Assembly: GCF_009909145.1 (NCBI RefSeq)
Contig: NZ_JAAAPJ010000014.1
Location: 1 to 64,000 of the forward strand
Source: Corallococcus silvisoli
GTDB taxonomy: Bacteria; Myxococcota; Myxococcia; Myxococcales; Myxococcaceae
DNA length: 64,000 nt
Direction: 5' to 3'
Part shown: piece by piece, positions 34,532 through 41,979 of the stretch
Layout of the letters: each line of letters opens with the position of its first letter
Position numbering within the stretch: position 1 is the stretch's first letter
Made by a program: the position numbers and the translations under genes
Notes under the pieces: model-generated
Database searches by the model: none
What the model saw: only the letters and a program-made list of their open reading frames with translations
What the model was told of the DNA's origin: nothing

Positions 34532-35566
34532 TTAGGTGCCCGTGGCATCGTGGACGCGGCGCAGCTCCGGCTCGTGCGCGTAGTAGATGCGCTCCATGAG
34601 CTTGCGCTGGTGCACCAGCGGCTTGTCGAACTTGTCCAGCCGCATGCCCTTGTGGCTGTAGGGCGTGTCCGCCACGGTGGAGATGAAGCGCGCGTCGTCG
34701 CGCACCTCCCACCAGGTGAGGCCCAGCGCGGCCTTCGCCGCCACCGGGAGGAAGGGCCTGAGCGCGGACACCTCCGTGCGCAGGAAGGAGAAGACGTGCA
34801 GGCGCGTGGTGCGCGCCGTCTCCGGCACGAAGAAGATGTGCGCCTGCGTGATGAAGGGGCGCGGCCTGCCGTCAGGCGTCGTCCAGCGGATGGTGTAGGC
34901 GCTGCGCACCGGGTCGAACCGCGTCACCCAGTCGTTGTGGAAGACGTCCCCACGGCCCACCCCGAGCAGGCGCATGACGGGCGCGGGCCGCTGCGGGGCC
35001 CGGTAGTGCACCTCCGTGCGGTCGTCGTGGTTGTGCGCGTCGAACTCCACCGCCCCCGTCTGCTCGCCGCCCCACCCCAGCCGGGTGTGGACGAAGGGCG
35101 TGTGCTCGTCCTCGCTGAAGTTGTCGAGCGCCACGTGCAGCGGCGCCTGGAACAGCGTGGAGAAGGTGCCACCGAAGACGTAGCTGTCGTCCGCGAGCGT
35201 GGGCATCGCGGACACGGGCGTCTCCACGTTCGCGAGCCAGAGGTAGCCGTGGCGCTCCACCACCTGGAAGCTCTTCGCGTCGCAGTGGCGCAGCTCCGGC
35301 TGGCTGGGGTTGAAGCCCTGCCCCCGCGCGTCGAAGCGCCAGCCATGGTACGGGCACTGGAGCTGCCCCTCCTTCGTCACCGTGCCGCGCGACAGCGGCG
35401 CGAAGCGGTGGGGACACGCGTCCGCCAGGGCCGCGGCCCGGCCGCTGGCATCCCGGAAGAGCGCGTAGGCGTGACCCGCCAGTTCCACTCGGACGGGCTG
35501 GCGGCGGAGCTGACGGGAGGGGAGCACCGGATGGAAGTGCCGGACGACGTCGGGGGTAGGCTCCAT
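34532..35566 (-). CDS. Rieske non-heme iron oxygenase
   Basis: A 344-residue Rieske oxygenase alpha-type protein. The 2Fe-2S ligands are C51 and H53 (ACPHRFAPLSRG) and C71 and H74 (CPYHGW). The catalytic iron motif is DNFSEDEHTPFVH, with H155 and H160 plus a later carboxylate. Length and lack of other domains suggest a VanA- or chlorophyllide-oxygenase-like monooxygenase working on an aromatic or cyclic substrate with a separate reductase, which is not adjacent. The start is ATG 35564-35566. It is divergent from a DUF547 gene. Confidence 0.88.
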   Translation of the reverse strand: MEPTPDVVRHFHPVLPSRQLRRQPVRVELAGHAYALFRDASGRAAALADACPHRFAPLSRGTVTKEGQLQCPYHGWRFDARGQGFNPSQPELRHCDAKSFQVVERHGYLWLANVETPVSAMPTLADDSYVFGGTFSTLFQAPLHVALDNFSEDEHTPFVHTRLGWGGEQTGAVEFDAHNHDDRTEVHYRAPQRPAPVMRLLGVGRGDVFHNDWVTRFDPVRSAYTIRWTTPDGRPRPFITQAHIFFVPETARTTRLHVFSFLRTEVSALRPFLPVAAKAALGLTWWEVRDDARFISTVADTPYSHKGMRLDKFDKPLVHQRKLMERIYYAHEPELRRVHDATGT

Positions 35567-35674
35567 GAGCGCGGCAGTATAGCGGCCTGTCGCCGCTGAC
35601 CCCGGTGGGTCTGCTCGGGCTCGAACGGGTCGACGCCGGTGGGAGACGTCGCGGGTGGAATAGACTGCCCGGCC

Positions 35675-36568
35675 GTGAATGCTCCCGTCCCCTCCCGACA
35701 CCGCGCGCGCTGGTTCGCCGGGGTGGCCCTCGCCCTGCTGGTGACGCTCGTCACCGGAGCGGTGTTGTACGTGCGGGGCGCACTTCCGGCGCCGGTGCCC
35801 GCGGCGGACGGGCCCTTCGTCTCCGACGACTACGCGCGAACCCTGAGCCACAACGTGCGTCCCAGCGGGGACCTGGACTTCGAGGGCCTTCGGAGCGAGC
35901 GCGCGGCGCTGGAGCGGTTCATCGCGGCGCTGGCGGCGGTGTCGCCGCACAACCGGCCGGACCTGTTCCCCTTGCCCGAGGACGGGCTGGCGTACTGGAT
36001 CAACGCGTACAACGCGCTGGTGCTCCAGCAGCTGGTGGAGCGCTACCCGGAGGGCGCGGAGGCGCAGTGGTTCGGCCGCTTCTACTGGGGCCATGCGTGG
36101 CCGGTGGGCGGCGAGCTCCTGACGCCGTGGGCGATTGAACAGCGCATCCTGTTTGGCGAGTACGCCGACCCGCGCGTGCACTTCGCCCTCTTCCGGGGGA
36201 CGCGCGGCGGGCCCCGGTTGGATGGTGCGCCGTACCAGCCGGACTTCCTGGACGCGCAGCTCAACGACGCCAGCCGCCGCTACATGGAGGATGCGCGCCA
36301 CGTGCGGCTGGTGGACAAGACCGTGCACCTGGCCCGGCTGTTCGAGACCCGGCGGCAGGACTTCCTCGCGGCCCTGCCGGAGGGCCGGGGCGGCAACGTG
36401 CTCCAGTTCGTGTGGGCCTTCCTGCCGGACAGCTGCGAGGAGCGCCCGGGCTGCGACACGCGAGGCGACCTGGACCGCGCCTGCGGCTCCAAGCTGGACG
36501 CCTGCCCCACCGCCTTCATGCCCGAGGACACCTCGCTCCCCGACGCATCGACTCCTCGACGTCCCTGA
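35675..36568 (+). CDS. DUF547 protein, membrane-anchored
   Basis: A 297-residue protein from the GTG at 35675. An N-terminal helix (WFAGVALALLVTLVTGAVLYV) acts as signal anchor. The DUF547 core includes GLAYWINAYNALVLQQLVER, the typical YWINAYNA signature, and EQRILFGEYADPRVHFAL. DUF547 proteins are often secreted and adopt a papain-like fold, but their chemistry is not settled. An upstream in-frame GTG at 35639 is possible; neither has a strong ribosome site. The LanM-like gene starts nine bases after the stop, so they may be co-transcribed. Confidence 0.75.
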   Translation: MNAPVPSRHRARWFAGVALALLVTLVTGAVLYVRGALPAPVPAADGPFVSDDYARTLSHNVRPSGDLDFEGLRSERAALERFIAALAAVSPHNRPDLFPLPEDGLAYWINAYNALVLQQLVERYPEGAEAQWFGRFYWGHAWPVGGELLTPWAIEQRILFGEYADPRVHFALFRGTRGGPRLDGAPYQPDFLDAQLNDASRRYMEDARHVRLVDKTVHLARLFETRRQDFLAALPEGRGGNVLQFVWAFLPDSCEERPGCDTRGDLDRACGSKLDACPTAFMPEDTSLPDASTPRRP

Positions 36569-36577
36569 GCTCCCTTC

Positions 36578-38233
36578 ATGTACGACGCCCAGATCACCAC
36601 CGCGCTGAATGACGCCTCGCAGTTCCTGCTGACGTCGATGATCTCCGGAGGCGCCACGCCCACCCCGAACGTGGCGAAGCCGTTCGTCAAGGAGGCGCTC
36701 CAAATGTTGGTGGGGGACCTGGAGGCGAGCTGCGGCATCCAGGGGACGGGCAGCCTGCTGCCGGTGCTCCTGGGTTCGAACTTCCTCATGCGGGCGGCGG
36801 TGGACCTGTACGGCCCCTGCCTGTGCGCGGCCATCCAGTCCGGGCGCGGCGAGTGGGGCATCGTCGACAACGTCCGCTCCGGCCGGGGCCGGAGCGCGGC
36901 CTGGAGCATCGCGCGCGGGCTGCTGGGCACCGTGACGACGCTCGCGGAGACGGTGACGGACCGCGTCTGGGCGTTGATCAAACGGGTGGTGGCGGGCCAC
37001 GTGCAGTTCGGGTCGGACCTGCTCGCCCGCGTCCAGCGGGACCGGAGCCTGCTGAACCGCGCCTTCGGCATCACGGGCACGCTGAACGGGCTGACCGTCA
37101 CCGGCAGCGACCCGCACCGCACCGGGCACCGCGTGGTGCTGCTGCGCTTCTCCGACGGACGGCGGACCGTCTACAAGCCTTCGGACCTGACGTTCCAGCT
37201 GCTGCTGATGGGCGACCCGACCTCGTTCCAGGTCTGCCACGGGCACTACCCCGCGCTCTTCCCCCACACCGACAGCCTCTTCACGGCCCTGGACCCGGAG
37301 CTGCCGGCGATCCGCATCGTCGCGATGCCGCACCGGCAGGGCGAGTACGGCTACATGCAGATGGTCGCCAAGGCGAACATCATCGCCGTCAACGACCAGG
37401 GGCCCTACTTCCGGAAGCTGGGGCGGCTCATCACGGTGGCGGGCCTCTTCGGCATCACGGACCTCCATGAGGAGAACGTGATGGCCACCGCGGACGGGCC
37501 CTTCCTCATCGACGCGGAGATGGGGTTCTCCTATCCGGGACAGGGCGTGGGGACGCTCGACCACTCGTCGCTGCACCGGGTCCTGGACATCCACCCGCAG
37601 CAGTACAGCAACGTGGGCGGCGTCTTCTCCGCGGAGATCTACCGGGGCGCCTGGGAGGTCTCGAAGATCTCCGGGCCCTACGACCCCACGGAGATCAACG
37701 CGGGCTTCAAGTCAGGGGCGCAGGGGGCCTGGGTGGGCGGGGCCACGTACCCGAACGTCCTCCTGCACGGCATCCGGGAGATGGTGGATCGCATCTCGCT
37801 GCGCCTCGCGCGCGTGCACAAGTGGATTGGCCTCATGTACGCGGTCAAGCCCGTCGCGCGGGTCATCCTCAACACGTCGGACATGTGCAGCCTGCACGTC
37901 AACGGCGTGAAGCGGTACCTCGTCGGGAACCTGGAGACGGATGCCCAGGCGCCCCACCTCGCCTTCGACGACTGGCTGCGGTGGTACGGCGGCAAGTACA
38001 ACGCGGTGCCCGGCGCCCTGTTCCAGCCGCACAGCCGTCAGGTGCTCTACGACCCGACGGGGACGCTCGGCGTCACCTACGGCACCGCGACCGCGGGCGG
38101 CGTGGCCGTGGCGCACCTGACGGAGGTCTGGAACGCGATGAACCGCTTGAGCACGCCCCAGGGCGTCGCGAACCTCAAGGCGAGCTTGAAGGCCGACCTG
38201 GAGAACAAGCTGCAATGTGGCGTGTTGACCTGA
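36578..38233 (+). CDS. stand-alone LanM-type dehydratase domain protein (DUF4135)
   Basis: A 551-residue soluble protein matching the dehydratase half of class II lanthipeptide synthetases (LanM). The kinase-like active-site residues are in order and correctly spaced: D178-x-H180 in SDPHRTGH, K200 in VYKP, D295-x-H297-xx-N300 in TDLHEENVM, and D312-x-E314 in LIDAEM. The 20-residue H-to-K step and 12-residue N-to-D step agree with what I recall of CylM. LanM proteins phosphorylate and dehydrate Ser/Thr in a precursor peptide and carry a LanC-like cyclase after this domain; here the protein ends without one, and no precursor is seen nearby. It may be a cyclase-free dehydratase or a repurposed kinase. 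Confidence 0.75.
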   Translation: MYDAQITTALNDASQFLLTSMISGGATPTPNVAKPFVKEALQMLVGDLEASCGIQGTGSLLPVLLGSNFLMRAAVDLYGPCLCAAIQSGRGEWGIVDNVRSGRGRSAAWSIARGLLGTVTTLAETVTDRVWALIKRVVAGHVQFGSDLLARVQRDRSLLNRAFGITGTLNGLTVTGSDPHRTGHRVVLLRFSDGRRTVYKPSDLTFQLLLMGDPTSFQVCHGHYPALFPHTDSLFTALDPELPAIRIVAMPHRQGEYGYMQMVAKANIIAVNDQGPYFRKLGRLITVAGLFGITDLHEENVMATADGPFLIDAEMGFSYPGQGVGTLDHSSLHRVLDIHPQQYSNVGGVFSAEIYRGAWEVSKISGPYDPTEINAGFKSGAQGAWVGGATYPNVLLHGIREMVDRISLRLARVHKWIGLMYAVKPVARVILNTSDMCSLHVNGVKRYLVGNLETDAQAPHLAFDDWLRWYGGKYNAVPGALFQPHSRQVLYDPTGTLGVTYGTATAGGVAVAHLTEVWNAMNRLSTPQGVANLKASLKADLENKLQCGVLT

Positions 38234-38252
38234 AGCGGGAGGGACGCGGGAC

Positions 38253-39314
38253 ATGACGACGGCGGGTGTGTGGCTGGCCTTGGGGCTGGCCCTGGGGAGC
38301 GCGGACGTGAAGTGGGAGCCACAGACGAGCGGGACGACGGTGCGGCTGCGCGGCGTCAGCGCGGTGGATGCGCGCGTGGCCTGGGCCAGCGGCGACAAGG
38401 GCACCTTCGTGCGCACCACGGACGGAGGGAAGACGTGGAAGGCGGCCACCGTGCCGGGCGCGGAGGGGCTCGACTTCCGTGACGTGGATGCCTTCAGCGA
38501 GCGCACCGCGTACCTGCTGTCCATCGGCGCGGGTGACAAGTCGCGCATCTACAAGACGACGGACGGGGGCGAGCACTGGACGCTCCAGTTCACCAACGCC
38601 CTGCCGGGCGCGTTCTTCAACGCGATGGCCTTCTGGGACGAACAGCACGGCATCGCGTTCAGCGACCCGGTGGAGGGACAGCTCGTCGTCATCACCACGG
38701 AGGACGGCGGCGCGACGTGGAAGCCGGCGCCGTCGGGAGTCCGGCCGGCCGCGCTCGCGGGCGAGGCGGGCTTCGCCGCCAGCGGCACGAGCATCGCCGT
38801 GCACGGCACGTCCGACGTCTGGTTCGGACTGGGGGGCTCGGCGGCGAGGGTGTTCCACTCCGCGAACCGGGGCCGCGACTGGAGCGTCGCGACGACGCCC
38901 ATGGCCTCCGGCGAGGGCGCGGGCGTCTTCTCGCTGTACTTCTGGAGCCCGTCCGCGGGCATCGCGGTGGGCGGCAACTACAAGCAGCCGGAGGTGGCCA
39001 CCGGCAACGTGGCCCTCACGCTGGACGCGGGGAAGAAGAAGTGGAGCGCACCCGCGGGCAACCCGCCCCACGGCTATCGCTCCTGCGTGGCCCCGCTCAC
39101 GCGTGAGCGGAGGATGTGGCTCCTGGCGGTGGGCCCCACGGGTTCGGATGTGTCGAAGGACGCGGGAAGGAGCTGGGAGCCGCTGGACACCACCGGCTTC
39201 CATGCCGTGTCCACGCCGCCCCGGACTCGGGACACGGCCTGGGCGGTGGGCGAGGAGGGCCGCATCGCGAAGCTCGTCACCGCGGCTCCAGCGCCGGCCC
39301 CGAAGCAGCCGTAG
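38253..39314 (+). CDS. secreted YCF48/BNR-repeat beta-propeller protein
   Basis: A 353-residue protein with a short signal peptide (TTAGVWLALGLALGSA) and repeated TDGGxTW motifs (TTDGGKTWKAATV, TTDGGEHWTL, TEDGGATWKPAP, SKDAGRSWEPLD), the hallmark of YCF48/BNR propellers. Such proteins serve as scaffolds or assembly factors, HCF136-like, or as sialidase-like enzymes. It begins 19 bases after the LanM-like gene on the same strand and may be its co-transcribed partner. No catalytic residues can be assigned. Confidence 0.75.
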   Translation: MTTAGVWLALGLALGSADVKWEPQTSGTTVRLRGVSAVDARVAWASGDKGTFVRTTDGGKTWKAATVPGAEGLDFRDVDAFSERTAYLLSIGAGDKSRIYKTTDGGEHWTLQFTNALPGAFFNAMAFWDEQHGIAFSDPVEGQLVVITTEDGGATWKPAPSGVRPAALAGEAGFAASGTSIAVHGTSDVWFGLGGSAARVFHSANRGRDWSVATTPMASGEGAGVFSLYFWSPSAGIAVGGNYKQPEVATGNVALTLDAGKKKWSAPAGNPPHGYRSCVAPLTRERRMWLLAVGPTGSDVSKDAGRSWEPLDTTGFHAVSTPPRTRDTAWAVGEEGRIAKLVTAAPAPAPKQP

Positions 39315-39457
39315 GTCCTCCCCGGACGCCTCGGCTGGGGACAGGCGGACCGCTCGCGATGAAGGGGCTCCGCCTCGGGGCTCCGGGGCGGGGCGGCCAT
39401 GCGCGAGGCACGCCTCTCGCGCGAAGACCGCACCTCCTTACGCCGGTGGCACCCGCG

Positions 39458-40390
39458 TCACGCCACCAGCAGCGCCGCGCCGATGATGCCGCTGTCGTCG
39501 CCCAGCTCCGCGTCGGCGATGAGCAGCCCCTCGCGCGAGGTCCGCGACGACCACTGCTGGATGCCGTCCAGCACTTGCCGGCGGATGCCCGGACAGTGTG
39601 TCAGCACACCGCCGCCCAGGAGCAGCCGCGCCGGGTTGAGCATCGTCACCTGGTTGGCGATGGAGAGCCCCAGGAAGTGGGCCGCCCGGTCGTGGATCTC
39701 CTTCGCCTTCGCGTCGCCCGCCTCCGCCGCCGTCTCCAGCGTCAACGGAGTGATGGAGTCCGCATCATCGCTGGTCAGCTTCTCCAGGATGCGAGAGCTG
39801 CCCGTCGCCATCAGCTCGCGCGTCTGGGCGATGAGGTTGTGACCGCCCGCGTACGCCTCCAGGCAGCCGTGCTCACCGCAGCCGCACAGCCGGCCGCCGG
39901 GGATCACCTTGATGTGACCCAGCTCGCCCGCCACGCCGCCGCCACCGTTCACCAGCCGGCCGTCCGCGATGATGGCGCTGCCCACGCCGGAGCCCACGAA
40001 CACCACCAGCATGTCCTGCGCCCCACGCCCTCCGCCCGCGTGCAGCTCGCCCCACGCGGCCGCGGCCAGGTCGTTCACCACCTTCACGGGGAAGCCCAGC
40101 CGCTTCGTCAGCAGGTCGGCCAGGGGCACGTCGCGCCAGCCCAGGTTCGGCGCCACGGACACGACGCCGCTGTCCTTGTGGATCTGCCCGGCGGCGCCCA
40201 CGCCGCAGCCGTCCACCTTCACGCCCGCCTTCTTCACCGCGGCATCCGCCGCCTGGGCGATGGTCTCCACCACCCCGGCCGGCTTGCGGTCTGGCAACGC
40301 GATCTTGGCGTTCGCGAGGATCACGCCCTTTTCATCCACCACCGCGGCGCGGACGAACGTCCCACCCAGGTCGATTCCCAGCGTCGGCAT
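39458..40390 (-). CDS. ROK-family glucokinase-like sugar kinase
   Basis: A 310-residue kinase. The N-terminal phosphate loop is GIDLGGTFVRAAVV, the substrate region is VNDLAAAAWGE, and the ROK zinc motif is CGCGEHGCLEAYAGG. No DNA-binding N-terminus is present, so it is a sugar kinase rather than an NagC-type regulator. Glucose or a related hexose is the likely substrate, feeding the phosphomannomutase encoded just upstream (its stop lies about 50 bases before this start). ATG 40388-40390. Confidence 0.88.
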   Translation of the reverse strand: MPTLGIDLGGTFVRAAVVDEKGVILANAKIALPDRKPAGVVETIAQAADAAVKKAGVKVDGCGVGAAGQIHKDSGVVSVAPNLGWRDVPLADLLTKRLGFPVKVVNDLAAAAWGELHAGGGRGAQDMLVVFVGSGVGSAIIADGRLVNGGGGVAGELGHIKVIPGGRLCGCGEHGCLEAYAGGHNLIAQTRELMATGSSRILEKLTSDDADSITPLTLETAAEAGDAKAKEIHDRAAHFLGLSIANQVTMLNPARLLLGGGVLTHCPGIRRQVLDGIQQWSSRTSREGLLIADAELGDDSGIIGAALLVA

Positions 40391-40440
40391 GGCCAGCTCC
40401 CTCCGTTGCGTGCGTGTGCTGCGCGTGAAGCGTCGGCTTC

Positions 40441-41811
40441 CTAGGCGCCGACTTCCTTCTGCGCCCGGGCGACGGTGCTCTCGATGAGCGCCTGGATCTC
40501 CTTCAGGCGCGGCTCGGTGCTGGCCTCGTAGCGCAGCACCAGGATGGGCTGCGTGTTCGACGCGCGGATGAGGCCCCAGCCGTCCGGGAACGTCACGCGC
40601 ACGCCGTCCACGTCCACGACCTTGTGGCCCGCGTCCCGGAGGATCTCCGTGGCGCGCTTCACCATCGCGAACTTCTTCTCCTCCTTCGTGTCGAAGCGCA
40701 GCTCGGGGCTGGCGAAGGTCTTCGGCACGTCCGAGAGCAGCTGCGACATGGACTGCTTCTCGTGGGTGAGGATCTCCAGCAGGCGCGCGGACGCGTACAC
40801 CGCGTCGTCGAAGCCGAAGTAGCGGTGCTTGAAGAAGATGTGGCCGCTCATCTCGCCGGCCAGCTCCGCGTGCTCTTCCTTCATCTTCGCCTTGATGAGG
40901 GAGTGGCCCGCCTTCCACATCACCGGCTTGCCGCCGTGCTTCGCGATGTCGTCGTACATCGTGTAGCTGCACTTCACCTCGCCGACGATGGCCGCGCCCG
41001 GGGACTCCTTCAGCACGTAGCGGCTGAAGAGCACCATCAGCTGGTCGCCCCAGAGCACGTTGCCCTGGTCGTCGATGACGCCGATGCGGTCGCTGTCGCC
41101 GTCGTAGGCGATGCCCACCTCCGCCTTCTCGCGCTTCACCGCGGCGATGAGGTCCTGGAGGTTCTCCACCACCGTGGGGTCCGGGTGGTGGTTGGGGAAG
41201 TTCGCGTCCATCTCACAGAACAGGGGCACCACGTCGAAGCCCATGCTCCGGAACAGCGGCACGGCGATCTCGCCGCCGGTGCCGTTGCCCGCGTCGATGA
41301 CGATCTTCATGCCCTTGCGGCCCACCTTCACCGTCTGGCGGATGAAGTGGTTGTAGGGCGTGACGATGTCGTAGGGCGTCACCTGGCCGGGCTTGTTCGC
41401 GGTGGCGAAGTCCTTGGCCTCGATGATGCGGCGCAGCTCCTGGATCTCGTGGCCGTGGAAGGTCGTCTTGCCCGCGCCAATCTTGAAGCCGTTGTACTCC
41501 GGCGGGTTGTGGCTGCCGGTGATCATCGCCAGGCCGTCCACGGGCAGCGTGTTCGCCGCGAAGTACGTGAGCGGCGTCGGCACCACGCCCACGTCGTAGA
41601 CGTCCAGGCCGGTGGTGGTGAGGCCCTTGGCGAGCGCGTCACGGAAGCGCGTGGAGGACTCGCGGCAGTCGCGGCCCACCGCGATGGAGGTGCCGCCCTT
41701 GCGGCGGATCATGGTGCCCAGGCCCAGGCCCAGGAGCTCCACCACCTCGATGGTGAGGTCCTTGTCCACCAGGCCTCGGATGTCGTACTCGCGGAAGATG
41801 TGCGCGTTCAT
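40441..41811 (-). CDS. phosphomannomutase/phosphoglucomutase
   Basis: A 456-residue alpha-D-phosphohexomutase. The active-site phosphoserine is in ITGSHNPPEYNG, the metal loop is AYDGDSDRIGV, the sugar-binding loop GEMSGHIFF, and the C-terminal phosphate loop RASNTQPILVLRYEA. It interconverts hexose 6- and 1-phosphates (AlgC/ManB type), making mannose-1-phosphate for the guanylyltransferase encoded at 45,123. The start is ATG 41809-41811, where the conserved IFREYDIRG begins three residues later. Two 15-bp direct repeats lie about 125-160 bases upstream. Confidence 0.9.
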   Translation of the reverse strand: MNAHIFREYDIRGLVDKDLTIEVVELLGLGLGTMIRRKGGTSIAVGRDCRESSTRFRDALAKGLTTTGLDVYDVGVVPTPLTYFAANTLPVDGLAMITGSHNPPEYNGFKIGAGKTTFHGHEIQELRRIIEAKDFATANKPGQVTPYDIVTPYNHFIRQTVKVGRKGMKIVIDAGNGTGGEIAVPLFRSMGFDVVPLFCEMDANFPNHHPDPTVVENLQDLIAAVKREKAEVGIAYDGDSDRIGVIDDQGNVLWGDQLMVLFSRYVLKESPGAAIVGEVKCSYTMYDDIAKHGGKPVMWKAGHSLIKAKMKEEHAELAGEMSGHIFFKHRYFGFDDAVYASARLLEILTHEKQSMSQLLSDVPKTFASPELRFDTKEEKKFAMVKRATEILRDAGHKVVDVDGVRVTFPDGWGLIRASNTQPILVLRYEASTEPRLKEIQALIESTVARAQKEVGA

Positions 41812-41935
41812 GGCAGTGTCCCCACCCTCGTCTGGAACCGGGAGGGCGTAGCGGAAGGGGCCGGACACTACACGAGCGGGCCCGGGGGCTGCACACACCC
41901 GAACGCGCCCGGCCGACTGTTGAACGCACAGGCCA

Positions 41936-41970
41936 CCCGGGAGTGGGGAACTACCCCCGGGAGTGGGTAA
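41936..41970. repeat. two 15-bp direct repeats with 20-bp period upstream of the hexomutase gene
   Basis: CCCGGGAGTGGGGAA (41936-41950) and CCCGGGAGTGGGTAA (41956-41970) are identical except for one base and sit two helical turns apart in the gap between the kinase stop and the hexomutase start. The spacing suits a dimeric regulator or a pair of activator sites. Confidence 0.4.
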
Positions 41971-41979
41971 TGGCCCCCA

